From an uncultured Hyphomicrobiales bacterium (GTDB lineage Bacteria; Pseudomonadota; Alphaproteobacteria; Rhizobiales; Xanthobacteraceae): a stretch of DNA of 48,113 bases. Below the pieces are notes generated by a model that was given only the letters and a program-made list of their open reading frames with translations, was not told where the DNA came from and did no database searches. The translations under genes were made by a program, and so were the position numbers. Every line of letters starts with the position of its first letter. Positions within the stretch are counted from its first letter, which is position 1. The DNA is taken from NCBI GenBank assembly GCA_903885555.1, contig CAISIV010000161.1:1-48113 (forward strand), in the 5' to 3' direction. Below are positions 15,845 to 25,108 of the stretch, piece after piece.

Positions 15845-18800
15845 ATGACTGGTTTTATTAATTACGCGATCTCGCATGCGCGCCTGACGCTGGCGACGCT
15901 GGCATTCCTGCTGCTTGCGGGCCTCGTCGCCTATCAGACGATCCCGAAAGAGGCTGAGCCTGACGTCAAGGTGCCGATCATCTACGTGCAGCTGACCCAG
16001 CGCGGCATCAGCCCCTAGGATGCCGAGCGGCTGTTGTTGCGCCCGGTCGAAACGCAGTTGAAGTCGGTCAGCAACGTCAAGGAAATGCGCGCGACCGGCT
16101 ACGAAGGCGGCGGCTATGTGCTGCTCGAGTTCGAAGCCGGCTTTAACTCCGACGCCGCGCTCGCCGACGTCCGTGCCAAGGTCGATCAGGCCAAGCACGA
16201 TCTGCCGAAGGATGCCGACGAGCCTTCGGTGCAGGAGGTCAATCTCTCGCTCTATCCGGTGCTGGTGGTGACGCTGGCAGGCGACGTGCCGGAACGGTCG
16301 CTGCTCCACATCGCGCGCGACGCCAAGAACCAGATCGAACAGCAACCCGGCGTGCTGAAAGCCGAATTGCGTGGCGCCCGCGACGAGGCGGTCGAGATCA
16401 CCGCCGAGCCGATGCTGATGAAGAGCTACGGCATATCGATCGATCAGTTGATTTCGGTGGCGCAGTCATCGAACAGCCTGATCGCGGCGGGTGCGCTCGA
16501 GGGCGCCAGCGGACGTTTTGCCGTCAAGGTACCGGGTCTGATTGAACAGCCGCAGGACATGCTGAAAATTCCGGTGGCATCGACCGCCGGCGCGACCGTG
16601 ACCTTGGGCGACATCGCCACGGTGCGCCCGACTTACAAAGATGCGACTTCGGTGACGCGCGTCAACGGGCGCGCCGCGATGACCATCGAAGTGTCCAAGC
16701 GCACCGGCGCCAACCTCATCGAAACCGTCGACGGCGTGAAGAAGCAAGTCGCCAAGATGGAGAAGAACTGGCCGGAAGGCGTCAAAGTCGGCTTCACCCA
16801 GGACAAATCGAAACTCATCCGTCAGATGCTGGCCGATCTGCAGAACTCGGTCGCGACCGGCGTGCTGCTGGTGGCCGTCATCATTCTCTTTGCACTCGGC
16901 TTCCGCGCCTCGCTGTTCATCGGCATCGCCATTCCGGCCTCGTTCCTCGCCGGCGTGCTCGGCCTGCAGCTCGCAGGTTTGACAGTCAACATCGTCGTGC
17001 TGTTCTCGCTGATCCTGGCCGTCGGCATGCTGGTCGACGACGCCATCATCGTTTCGGAATTCGCCGAACGCCGCATGTCGGAAGGCATGTCGCCGAAGGA
17101 AGCTTATGCCTCGGCGGCGAGCCGCATGGCCGGGCCGGTGATCGCGGCGACCGCAACGCGCATCGCGGCCTTCTCGCCGCTGCTATTCTGGCCCGGTGTG
17201 GTCGGACAGTTCATGAAATACATGCCGATCACGCTGATCGCGACGCTGTCGGCGTCGCTCGCGGTGGCCTTGTTCTTCACGCCGACGCTCGGCGCGCTGC
17301 TCGGCCGTGCATCGGCCGTCGTCCATGACGAACGCGCCAGCGAGCGCGGGCCGTATATGCGCACCGTCAAGTTCGCGCTGCATCGGCCGGGTTTGGTGCT
17401 CGGCCTTGCGCTGGGTCTGCTGGTCGTGGTGATCGGCGCCTACAGTAAATTCGGCAAGGGCGTCGAGTTCTTCCCCAGCGTAGAGCCCGATTTCGGCCAG
17501 GTCATCGTTCACGCCCGCGGCAATCTCTCGCTCGACGAAAAGGACAAGGCGATCCGCCAGGTCGAGAAATACGTGCTGGCGACCGATGGCATCAAGACCG
17601 TCTACACCCGCGTCGGCGAACAGCCGCGCGGCTCCAGCGAAATCACCGAGGATACCGTCGGCGTCATCCAGTTCGAGTTCGCCGACTGGCAAACCCGTCC
17701 CGCCGCGCACGTCATCATGGACAAGATCCGCGACGAGACCCACGATATCGCGGGTATCCTGATCGAAGTGACCGCGCCGCGCGCCGGTCCGCCGACCGGC
17801 AAGCCCATTCAGGTGCAACTCGCGGCGATCGATCCGGACAAGCTTCCGGAGGCGGCGAAGAAAGTCGCAGGCATCCTGTCGCAAATTCCGGCGATCCGCG
17901 ATCTCGACGACGGCCTGCCGCTGCCCGGCATCGACTGGAAGATCCAGGTCGACAAGTCGGAAGCCGCCAAATACGGCGCCGGGCTCGGCTCGGTCGGCAA
18001 CGCCGTGCAACTCGTGACCAACGGCGTCAAGGTCACGGAATATCGCCCGGCCGACAACGACAAGGCGGTCGATATCATCGTACGCTTCCCGGACGATCGC
18101 CGCAGCCTCGGTCAGATCGACGAACTGCGTGTGCAGACCAACGCCGGCCATGTGCCGATCGGCAATTTCGTCGAGCGCGTGGCCGCGGCCCGCGTCGGCT
18201 ACATCAACCGCGTCAACGCCGCGCGCGTCATGACGGTCTCGGCCAATATCGCCGAAGGCGTGCAGAGCGCGGTGGTGCAGCAGGACATCACGCAGAAGCT
18301 GGCCGAGGCCGGACTTGGCGACGGCATCACGTTCAAGCTCAAGGGCGAAGACGAAGAACGCGCCAAGGCCGGTGCCTTCCTCGGCAAGGCCTTCGGCACC
18401 GCGATCTTCATGATTTTCGCGATCCTGCTGGCGCAGTTCAACCGCTTCGTCTCGGTCATCTTGGTGCTGTCGGCGGTGGTGCTGTCGACCATCGGCGTGC
18501 TGCTCGGCCTCATGATCATGGGCCAGCCGTTCGGTGTGGTGATGACCGGTATCGGCATCATCGCCAATGCCGGCGTCATCGTGAACAACAACATCGTGCT
18601 GATCGACACCTATGACCGGCTACGACGGGAAGGGCAGAGCGCCTACGACGCCATCATCGAGACGTGCCGCGAGCGTGCACGCCCGGTGGTGCTCACGGCC
18701 ATCACCGCCATTCTCGGCGTGCTGCCGATCGCCTTCGGCATCAACCTCGATTTCATCGGCCGCGAGATCACGCACGGCGCGCCGGCGACGCAATGGTGGA

Positions 18801-18973
18801 TCAGCCTGTCGACCGCGATCGTGTTCGGTCTCGGCTTTGCGACCATCCTCACGCTCATCGTCACGCCGGCGGCGCTGATGGGCATCGCCAATCTCGCCGA
18901 AAAGAAGAAGGTTTGGCTTGATCGCTGGCGTGAACGCCGTACGGCGGCGGCCGCGGCAAGGGCGGCGCGCTAG
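15845..18973 (+). pseudogene. AcrB-type RND efflux permease gene interrupted by an in-frame TAG at codon 58
   Basis: From the ATG at 15845 the frame encodes the N-terminal helix (LATLAFLLLAGLVAYQTIP) and the first periplasmic residues ...QRGISP, then TAG (16016-16018), then DAERLLLRPVE and an unbroken 984-codon remainder to 18973. Homologues read GISPEDAERLL here, so GAG (Glu) to TAG is the simplest explanation. Total length 1042 residues is normal. The proton-relay Asp pair in LAVGMLVDDAIIVSE and the repeated 6+6 helix layout are intact. Translation restarting after the stop would lack TM1, and the only start nearby is a TTG at 16034 without SD, so the pump should be inactive unless the TAG is read through or is a sequence error. 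Confidence 0.85.
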
Positions 18974-18986
18974 CCGCGCCGCTTTT
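18962..18986 (+). terminator. terminator overlapping the RND stop codon
   Basis: GCGGCGCG (18962-18969) and CGCGCCGC (18975-18982) form an 8-bp stem around CTAGC, followed by TTTT and, further on, a T6 run. The TAG stop (18971-18973) is in the loop. Confidence 0.7.
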
Positions 18987-19246
18987 GAGATTGTTTTTTG
19001 CGTAACAGCCACATTTTCAGCATCGTCGAAGTTTGACGGCCGGATTGCCTAATCCGAGTGCTGTCTGAAATTGCGTATAAGCCGATGGTTTTCTAACGAA
19101 ATCGACAAAATCGCCCACGCTTTGAGCAAATTTCCCGGATTGTGTGCATTGGCATGGCCCTTGCTCTTTCATGACGTGCAGACCCGCGTTGCAGGTGAAG
19201 CGATCGCTAGGCCGCAACGATCCTGCGGGCTGCCGGAGGGGCACCC

Positions 19247-19960
19247 ATGAGAGTCGTCTTCAAGGCAGAGCCACAGCCGCTGTCGGTCGAGTTCGCGCGC
19301 ACCGCGCTTCTCATCATCGATATGCAGCGCGACTTTCTGGAGCCAGGTGGTTTTGGCGAGACACTCGGCAATGATGTGAGCCTGCTCAAGGCCGCGGTGC
19401 CGCCGCTCAAGAGTTTGCTCCACGCCGCGCGGCAAGCCGGCATGCTGGTCATCCACACCCGCGAAGGGCATCGGCCGGATCTCACCGACGCGCCGCCGAC
19501 CAAGATTGAACGCGGCGAGCCATCCATGCGTATCGGCGCGCCCGGGCCGATGGGCCGCATTCTCATTCGCGGCGAACCGGGTCACGACATCATTCCCGAG
19601 CTGTATCCGATCGCGGGCGAGGCGGTGATCGACAAGCCGGGCAAGGGCGCCTTCTACCAGACCGACCTGCAGCTCATCCTGAAGAACTGCCACATCGAAA
19701 ACCTGCTGGTCTGCGGCGTCACGACGGAAGTTTGCGTCAATACGACGGTACGAGAGGCGAACGATCGCGGCTACCGCTGTGTCGTGGTGTCCGATTGCTG
19801 CGCCTCGTATTTCCCAGAATTCCACGAGATGGGCCTGAAGATGATCAAGGCCCAGGGCGGCATTTTCGGCTGGGTCGCGGCATCGGAAGATGTGATCGCG
19901 GCTCTTGCGACAACCAACGTCGGGGTAACACGCAAATACGCACAAGGGGGCGCGCTATGA
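19247..19960 (+). CDS. biuret-hydrolase-like isochorismatase-family amidohydrolase
   Basis: 237 residues, cysteine-hydrolase (isochorismatase) fold. Catalytic triad candidates: Asp25 ([10 protein letters not shown]), Lys130 ([10 protein letters not shown]) and the nucleophile Cys163 ([12 protein letters not shown], preceded by the cis-peptide region). [28 protein letters not shown] and the loop AQGGIFG (Gln203) closely match what I remember of biuret hydrolase BiuH and triuret hydrolase, enzymes of the s-triazine/cyanurate route. The first 20 residues are short compared with BiuH. SD GGAGG is 9 nt before the ATG. The TGA overlaps the ATG of the permease. Exact substrate (biuret, triuret, another ureide) is inference. 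Confidence 0.82.
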   Translation: MRVVFKAEPQPLSVEFARTALLIIDMQRDFLEPGGFGETLGNDVSLLKAAVPPLKSLLHAARQAGMLVIHTREGHRPDLTDAPPTKIERGEPSMRIGAPGPMGRILIRGEPGHDIIPELYPIAGEAVIDKPGKGAFYQTDLQLILKNCHIENLLVCGVTTEVCVNTTVREANDRGYRCVVVSDCCASYFPEFHEMGLKMIKAQGGIFGWVAASEDVIAALATTNVGVTRKYAQGGAL

Positions 19961-21558
19961 GTACGACATCGAGCACTTTCAAACCGACTCTATGGACGCC
20001 GGGCGACTGGAACGCTTTCTTCGGCTTCGGCACCAACATTCTCGTCAACATGCTGGTGCTGACCGGCCTGCTGCGTTTCGTCATCAAGATGCCTGACTCG
20101 ATCGTGTTCGGCCGCATCCTGCCGGCGCTCGGCCTGATGATGTGCCTGAGCACTTTCTACTACGCCTATCTTGCTTATCAGTTGGCGAAGAAGACCGGCC
20201 GCAGCGATGTCTGCGCCATGCCCTCGGGCGTCAGCGTGCCGCATATGTTCATCGTGACTTTCGTTATCATGCTGCCGATTGCGCTCACGACCGGCGACCC
20301 GATCAAGGGCTGGGAAGCGGGCCTCGTCTGGGTGTTCTTCCAGAGCTTCATCCTGATGATCGGCGGCTTTATCGCGCCGTACATCCGCGTGATCACGCCG
20401 CGCGCGGCGCTGCTCGGCACGCTTGCGGGCGTGTCCGTCACCTTCATCTCGATGCGCCCGGCGCTGGAAATGTTCATGACGCCGGTCATCGGCCTGACCT
20501 GCTTTGCCATCATCATGGCGAGCTGGTTCGGCGGCGTGCGTTATCCGAAGGGCATTCCGGCGGGCCTCGTCGCCATCGCGGTCGGTATGCTGATCGCGTG
20601 GGGCTCGACCTTGTTCGGCATGAGCCTCGGCGGCGTGTCGGTTGCCGGCGTCAAGTCGGCGTTCTCGAGCTTCGGCTTCTCGATCCCGTTGCCGGCGTTC
20701 GGGCACGTGTTCTCCGGCTTCCAGTTCCTCGGTGTCATCCTGATCACCGCCATCCCGTACGGCATTTACGATCTGGTCGAAGCCATGGACAACGTGGAGT
20801 CGGCGGAAGCAGCCGGCGATCACTATCCGACCACCCGCGTGCTGACCGCCGACGGCGTCGTCAGCTTGATTGGTTGCTTGATGGGTAACCCATTTATCAA
20901 CGCGGTCTACATCGGCCATCCCGGCTGGAAAGCGATGGGCGGCCGCATCGGCTACTCGGCGGCGACCGGCCTGATGGTGATTGTGCTGTCGTGGTTCGGC
21001 GTCATCTCGTTGATGCTCGCCGTGATCCCGGTGGTCGCGATCTCGCCGATCCTGCTCTACATCGGCATGCTGATCTGCGCCCAGGCGTTCCAGACGACAC
21101 CCAGGGAGCACGCACCTGCCATCGCTTTGGCGCTGACGCCGCATGCGGCGGCTTGGGCCACGGTGCTGATCAGCGGCGCGCTCGGTGCCGCTGGCATGGG
21201 CTTTGGCCAGACGCACGCGCCTGAGTTCGTCGCCAAGATGGCGCAGAACGGCGTGTTGTTCCACGGCCTGGAAGTCATGGGTGGCGGCTCGATCCTCGTC
21301 GGGCTGGTGCTCGGTGCGATCGGTGTCTTTGTGATCGACCGCAAGTTCATCAACGCCTCGGCCTTCGCGCTTGCCGGTGCGGTACTGACCTACTTCGGCT
21401 TTATGCACGGCGAGGCGATCGGCGTCGGCAACGGTCTCGGTGTGACGCCTGCGGTCACGCTTGCCTACCTGATCGTCGCCGGTTTCCTGTTCGCATTGTC
21501 GAAACAGCCGGCGATGGCCGCCAGCGAGATGCCTGCAAAAGCGGTCCCCGCGGAATAA
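19957..21558 (+). CDS. multi-pass permease distantly like NCS2 xanthine/uracil transporters
   Basis: 533 residues with about 12-14 hydrophobic segments. Begins [21 protein letters not shown], then [19 protein letters not shown]; later blocks include [39 protein letters not shown] and [10 protein letters not shown]. The PSG and [13 protein letters not shown] blocks recall the NCS2/AzgA nucleobase transporter core, but I cannot place it in a named family. The ATG overlaps the hydrolase stop by 4 bp (ATGA), so the two are translationally coupled and it probably imports the hydrolase substrate. A strong terminator follows at 21589. Confidence 0.75.
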   Translation: MSTTSSTFKPTLWTPGDWNAFFGFGTNILVNMLVLTGLLRFVIKMPDSIVFGRILPALGLMMCLSTFYYAYLAYQLAKKTGRSDVCAMPSGVSVPHMFIVTFVIMLPIALTTGDPIKGWEAGLVWVFFQSFILMIGGFIAPYIRVITPRAALLGTLAGVSVTFISMRPALEMFMTPVIGLTCFAIIMASWFGGVRYPKGIPAGLVAIAVGMLIAWGSTLFGMSLGGVSVAGVKSAFSSFGFSIPLPAFGHVFSGFQFLGVILITAIPYGIYDLVEAMDNVESAEAAGDHYPTTRVLTADGVVSLIGCLMGNPFINAVYIGHPGWKAMGGRIGYSAATGLMVIVLSWFGVISLMLAVIPVVAISPILLYIGMLICAQAFQTTPREHAPAIALALTPHAAAWATVLISGALGAAGMGFGQTHAPEFVAKMAQNGVLFHGLEVMGGGSILVGLVLGAIGVFVIDRKFINASAFALAGAVLTYFGFMHGEAIGVGNGLGVTPAVTLAYLIVAGFLFALSKQPAMAASEMPAKAVPAE

Positions 21559-21588
21559 CCGGCTAACCGCCGAGGATTCTGCCCCGCT

Positions 21589-21630
21589 GGCCATCGGCCC
21601 CTGTCATGGGGGCCGGTGGCCTCTTTCTTT
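21589..21630 (+). terminator. terminator after the hydrolase-permease operon
   Basis: GGCCATCGGCCCC (21589-21601) pairs with GGGGCCGGTGGCC (21609-21621), 12 Watson-Crick pairs and one G-U across a 7-nt loop, followed by TCTTTCTTT. Confidence 0.8.
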
Positions 21631-21686
21631 ACCGGCCGCCGTACGGCATGACAGCGGACTAATCCGTTTCAGCATGCCGGACTTCC

Positions 21687-22247
21687 TTGACCCAACCCGC
21701 CCCGCAACGCCGCCGCCGGCGCGCCTTCGACTGGTCGACCGCCGCGATTGCCGCGGCCGCACTTGGCGCCGCCGCCACGGTCTACTGGCGCGACGGCCGG
21801 GATCATTTCCTCGAAATTCTCGGCAGCGATCTGACGCTGTTTGCCGAGATGCTGCCGAAAGTTCTGGCCGGCTGCCTGATCGGGACCTTCGTCACGCTGC
21901 TGCTGCCACGCGAACTGGTGGCGCGCTGGGTCGGCCATGAATCCGGCTTTGCTGGGCTGCTGATCGCGGCTTTCTTTGGCTTCTTCCTGCCGGGCGGGCC
22001 GATCACGATCTATCCGGTGGCGGGTGCGTTCCTGGTGATGGGGGCCGATGCCGGTGCGGTGGTCGCCTTTATCGTGAGCTGGACGCTGATCGGCTACACC
22101 CGCGCGCTCGTTTGGGAACTGCCGTTCTTCGGTTCCGAATTCGTGCTGTGGCGTATTGCCGAAGCGTTGCCGCTGCCGATCATCGCCGGCCTGCTGGCGC
22201 GCATGGTGGTGCGGGCCGGTCTGATGCGCGGGGCAGGTCCGCCATGA
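21687..22247 (+). CDS. half-size permease, ArsP/DUF318-like, first of a tandem pair
   Basis: 186 residues; Arg-rich N-terminus (RRRRRAFDW), then about 4-5 hydrophobic segments. The block LPGGPITIYPVAGAFLVMGA and the later RALVWELPFF are the predicted-permease (PF03773, ArsP-like) signature. Full-length members have about 300-350 residues and two internal repeats; this one has a single repeat and the next gene supplies the other. The start is uncertain: TTG at 21687 has no clear SD, and an ATG at 21674 is in another frame, so a small frameshift near the 5' end cannot be excluded. The stop overlaps the next ATG by 4 bp. Confidence 0.7.
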   Translation: MTQPAPQRRRRRAFDWSTAAIAAAALGAAATVYWRDGRDHFLEILGSDLTLFAEMLPKVLAGCLIGTFVTLLLPRELVARWVGHESGFAGLLIAAFFGFFLPGGPITIYPVAGAFLVMGADAGAVVAFIVSWTLIGYTRALVWELPFFGSEFVLWRIAEALPLPIIAGLLARMVVRAGLMRGAGPP

Positions 22248-22738
22248 TCATCGCGATCAACATCCTGCTGTGGGCCGTGGTCGCCGCTTTGGCGTTTTTT
22301 GCCGCCATGCGCGGCCGCATCCTGCTCAATGACGGCCTGCGCGAAGGCGCCATCGAGTTCATCCGGCTCCTGCCAAGGATCGGCATCGGCGTGGTCGGCT
22401 CGGGTTTCATCGCCGAGGTGCTGCCGCGCGAACTGATCGGGCCGTGGCTCGGACCGGAATCCGGGTTTATGGGTGTGTTTCTCGCCATGCTGGGCGGCGC
22501 TCTGACACCGGGCGGGCCGGTGGTCGGGTTCTCGATCGGTGCCGCGGCGCTCAAGAGCGGAGCTGGCGCGCCTCAGGTGATTGCCTATTCCACCGCCTGG
22601 GCGCTTTACGCCATTCACCGGCTGGTGGTGTGGGAAGTGCCGCTGATGCCGGCCCATATCGTCTGGCTACGTGCGGCGGTGTCGCTGCCGCTGCCGTTCA
22701 TCGCGGCGGCAATCGCGATGCTGGCGGGCCGGCCGTAA
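22244..22738 (+). CDS. half-size permease, ArsP/DUF318-like, second of a tandem pair
   Basis: 164 residues. TPGGPVVGFSIGAAALKSGA followed by HRLVVWEVPLMP mirrors the block in the preceding gene, so the two halves are homologous and presumably form a heterodimer. The N-terminus is a membrane helix (IIAINILLWAVVAALAFFAA). The ATG at 22244 is coupled to the stop of the first half (ATGA). Possible cargo of the family includes organoarsenicals and other small solutes; nothing here fixes it. Confidence 0.72.
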   Translation: MIIAINILLWAVVAALAFFAAMRGRILLNDGLREGAIEFIRLLPRIGIGVVGSGFIAEVLPRELIGPWLGPESGFMGVFLAMLGGALTPGGPVVGFSIGAAALKSGAGAPQVIAYSTAWALYAIHRLVVWEVPLMPAHIVWLRAAVSLPLPFIAAAIAMLAGRP

Positions 22739-22740
22739 GG

Positions 22741-22947
22741 CTACTGGACTTCGATTTTGCTGAAGATGGTGACGTTGAGGTCGATTTTTTCGGCTGCCAG
22801 CGTCACCGACACCTGCAGCGTCTCGCCGGCATTGAGTTTGCCGTTGGCGATCGCGTTGCGCACGACCTTCTCGAGCTCGCGCTGCGTCGTGAAGTTAACG
22901 TTCTTCAGGAACCGGCCGACGGCCGCTTTGACTGCCGCGTCATTCAT
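22741..22947 (-). CDS. small DUF6494-like protein
   Basis: 68 residues, soluble. AVGRFLKNVNFTTQRELEKV and NGKLNAGETLQVSVTL fit the short DUF6494 pattern (FLK-x-VG-x-TSQRE-x-EKA ... GKL). Function unknown. The ATG is at 22947. It is convergent with the second permease half, with only 2 bp between stops. Confidence 0.65.
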   Translation of the reverse strand: MNDAAVKAAVGRFLKNVNFTTQRELEKVVRNAIANGKLNAGETLQVSVTLAAEKIDLNVTIFSKIEVQ

Positions 22948-23200
22948 GGCGCTACCTTACATCCTCGCAGGCGAGACGATTCAAGATTAATCGGCGGCGC
23001 GGCTGTGCGACTGGTTAACGCCGGCGCCCTTCGTGACGGGCCGATGACAGGGGGCGTCCGGCGTTATCGATATTTCTAACTTCCGATAGTCCTTCGCCCA
23101 TTAATCGATATTGTCTCGGCAACGAATTCTTGATGCACTGTACGGGTCTTGGCCCGATGGCGCTCCCGGTCCGGGGGAGCCTTAGTTAAGGAGAGATCAG

Positions 23201-23776
23201 GTGAGCATTTTTTCTCAGGGAAAAGGCGAGCGAGACATGAAAAGCGTGGGCGTGAAGGAAGAAGTCCGTTTCAATGAGCCGGCGCCGTCGGGCAAGCCGG
23301 AAATCGTGTCGACCCTCGGTCACGGCGTGCTGATCACCGGTAACATCGTCTGCACCGGTGCGCTGCACGTGTTCGGCCGCGTCGTCGGCGACATTCACGC
23401 TGCGCAACTCGTCGTCTGCGAAGGCGCCAAGGTCGAGGGCAAGATCGTGGCTCCGGATCTGGTCGTGCAGGGCGAATTCAAGGGCACCATCAACGGCATC
23501 AACGTCAAGCTGCAGTCGACCGCGGTCGTCGACGGCGAGATCTTCAACAAGTCGCTGACCATCGAGCAGAACGCGCTGTTCGAAGGTGTGGCACGCCGTC
23601 TCGACAAGCCGGTCGCGGCGCCGACGTCGATCGAGCCGAAGGTCGAAGCTGCCCCGATGGATTTGACCCCGGCGCAAACGTTCCAGCCGCAGCAGTCCTT
23701 CCAGCCGCAGCAGACGTTCCAGGGACAATCGTTCATGGCGCCGCAGAACGCGCCTGAACTGAAGGTTGTCAGCTAA
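23201..23776 (+). CDS. bactofilin (polymer-forming cytoskeletal protein)
   Basis: 191 residues. A central bactofilin right-handed beta-helix (about 38-135: GNIVCTGALHVFGRVVGDIH ... VDGEIFNKSLTIEQ) with hydrophobic periodicity, a charged N-terminus and a Gln/Pro/Phe-rich tail with the short repeat (Q)xFQPQQ at about 162-180. Bactofilins polymerise without nucleotide and organise cell shape, stalk or division sites. Start: GTG at 23201, with AAGGAGAG ending 5 nt upstream, a much better site than the ATG at 23237. The 253-bp upstream region has a GCTCCC/GGGAGC hairpin just before the SD that might affect translation. A terminator follows. Confidence 0.88.
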   Translation: MSIFSQGKGERDMKSVGVKEEVRFNEPAPSGKPEIVSTLGHGVLITGNIVCTGALHVFGRVVGDIHAAQLVVCEGAKVEGKIVAPDLVVQGEFKGTINGINVKLQSTAVVDGEIFNKSLTIEQNALFEGVARRLDKPVAAPTSIEPKVEAAPMDLTPAQTFQPQQSFQPQQTFQGQSFMAPQNAPELKVVS

Positions 23777-23794
23777 GTCCGGATTTGAAGTTTG

Positions 23795-23830
23795 AACGGC
23801 AGCGTCGTTGAGGCGGCGCTGCCGTTTTCG
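23795..23830 (+). terminator. terminator after the bactofilin gene
   Basis: ACGGCAGCG (23796-23804) pairs with CGCTGCCGT (23817-23825), followed by TTT, C and a further GTTTTC. It lies 19 bp after the stop. Confidence 0.75.
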
Positions 23831-23837
23831 TTTTCGG

Positions 23838-24077
23838 CTATTGCTTCATCAAGCCGCAATAGCGGTTAGCGCCGCTCGCCCAGCAGCCGCTGCGCATGCA
23901 GTTGGCCTGGCTGACGCGGCAGTTTTCCATGCAAAGCTGAATCTGGCCCGCGGGCAATCGCGCGCAAACAGTCGTGCAGGTCTTTTGCTCGCCGCTGCAT
24001 TTCATTGGCTCCGCCAGCGCGGCATGAGCGCCAGCTAGAATGAAGACAGCGGCGATCGCGTAGGTGAACTTTTTCAT
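23838..24077 (-). CDS. small secreted Cys-rich protein, function unknown
   Basis: 79 residues. Signal peptide (MKKFTYAIAAVFILAGAHAALA), then about 57 residues with eight Cys (KCSGEQKTCTTVC ... LCMENC ... NCMRSGCWAS ... YCG), enough for four disulfides or a metal site in the periplasm. The ATG at 24077 overlaps the stop of the upstream Bug receptor by 4 bp, so it is translationally coupled. An upstream in-frame start at 24116 would bury the signal peptide. Not recognised as a named family. Confidence 0.72.
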   Translation of the reverse strand: MKKFTYAIAAVFILAGAHAALAEPMKCSGEQKTCTTVCARLPAGQIQLCMENCRVSQANCMRSGCWASGANRYCGLMKQ

Positions 24078-25048
24078 TCCGCTTTGGCTCCGGATTTTTT
24101 GACGATTGCCGACCACAGCGTGTCTTCGCGGTCGATATCGGCGGCGTATTCTTCAGGCGTTGTCGGTTGGGGCTCGGCGGCCTCCAGCGCGAGGCGATTG
24201 CTGACCTCGGGGCTCGCCAGCGCCTCGCGCAGCGCCGCATTCAGTTTGTCGACGATGGGCCGCGGCATGCCGGCCGGGCCGATGATGCCGTAGTGCAGGA
24301 CCGCTTCGAAGCCGGGCAGACCGGATTCCGCGACCGTCGGCAGATCGGGAAAGACCGGCGAACGTTTGGCGCCGGTAACGGCAAGCGCGCGCAACTGACC
24401 CGATTTCACCAGGCCGATGGCCGGTGGCGGCGAGGAGAAATACAGCTTCACATGGCCGCCGATGACGTCGGTCAGCGCCTGCCCGGTGCCTTTGTAGGGA
24501 ATATGCGTCAGCTCGATTCCGGCGGTGACGGCAAACAGCACGGTGCTGAGGTGAATGCCGCTGCCGTTTCCCGCCGACGCATAATTCAGTTTGCCGGGCT
24601 GCGCCTTGGCGAGGGCGATCAGTTCACCGACATTGTTCGCCGGCACCGAGGGGTGCACCAGGATGACCAGCGGGCTGTTGGCGATCAGGCCGATCGGTGA
24701 GAAATCCTTGCGCGGATCGTAGCCGGCATCCGGATAAAGCGTCGGCGCGACACCAAGCGTTCCGGTGCCGCCGATACCCAGCGTGTAACCATCAGGCGTA
24801 GCCTTGGCTATCTGCCGGGTCGCGATCGAGCCGCCAGCGCCACCGCGGTTTTCAATCACGATCTGCTGGCCGAGGATCTTGCTCATCTGCACGGCGACGC
24901 CGCGCGCCATGGCGTCATTGCCGCCGCCGGCAGCGTAGGGAACGATCAGCGTGATCGGCCGCGTTGGATAGTCAGCGGTCTGCGCGCGGGCTGCCAGCGG
25001 CCACAGGGCCGTAGCGCTCAGTCCCTTGATGAATGTACGTCGCTTCAT
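24074..25048 (-). CDS. Bug/TctC-family periplasmic substrate-binding protein
   Basis: 324 residues. Tat-like signal (MKRRTFIKGLSATALWPLAA), mature start YPTRPITLIVPYAAGGGND, then IENRGGAGGSIATRQIA and LPTVAESGLPGFEA. Orphan receptor without TctAB. It lies between the sugar-kinase gene (upstream, same strand, 59 bp gap holding a palindrome) and the Cys-rich gene coupled to its stop. The ligand is not predictable; sugar acids are a guess from the KdgK neighbour. Confidence 0.9.
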   Translation of the reverse strand: MKRRTFIKGLSATALWPLAARAQTADYPTRPITLIVPYAAGGGNDAMARGVAVQMSKILGQQIVIENRGGAGGSIATRQIAKATPDGYTLGIGGTGTLGVAPTLYPDAGYDPRKDFSPIGLIANSPLVILVHPSVPANNVGELIALAKAQPGKLNYASAGNGSGIHLSTVLFAVTAGIELTHIPYKGTGQALTDVIGGHVKLYFSSPPPAIGLVKSGQLRALAVTGAKRSPVFPDLPTVAESGLPGFEAVLHYGIIGPAGMPRPIVDKLNAALREALASPEVSNRLALEAAEPQPTTPEEYAADIDREDTLWSAIVKKSGAKAE

Positions 25049-25059
25049 GCTTTATCCTT

Positions 25060-25108
25060 GCGCATGATCTGATCCGAAAACCGGTGCCCACTTTTCGGGA
25101 TCATGCGC
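25060..25108. repeat. 49-bp rhizobial intergenic palindrome, copy 2
   Basis: Outer arms GCGCATGATC (25060-25069) and GATCATGCGC (25099-25108) are exact complements. Read on the reverse strand it matches copy 1 (13505-13553) at 43 of 49 positions. It sits between the kinase stop and the Bug receptor start and touches the kinase stop codon. Confidence 0.85.

Noticed and set aside
19990-21594. 534-codon open frame on the reverse strand
   Set aside because: Antisense to the membrane permease; highly charged text expected from the complement of hydrophobic codons.
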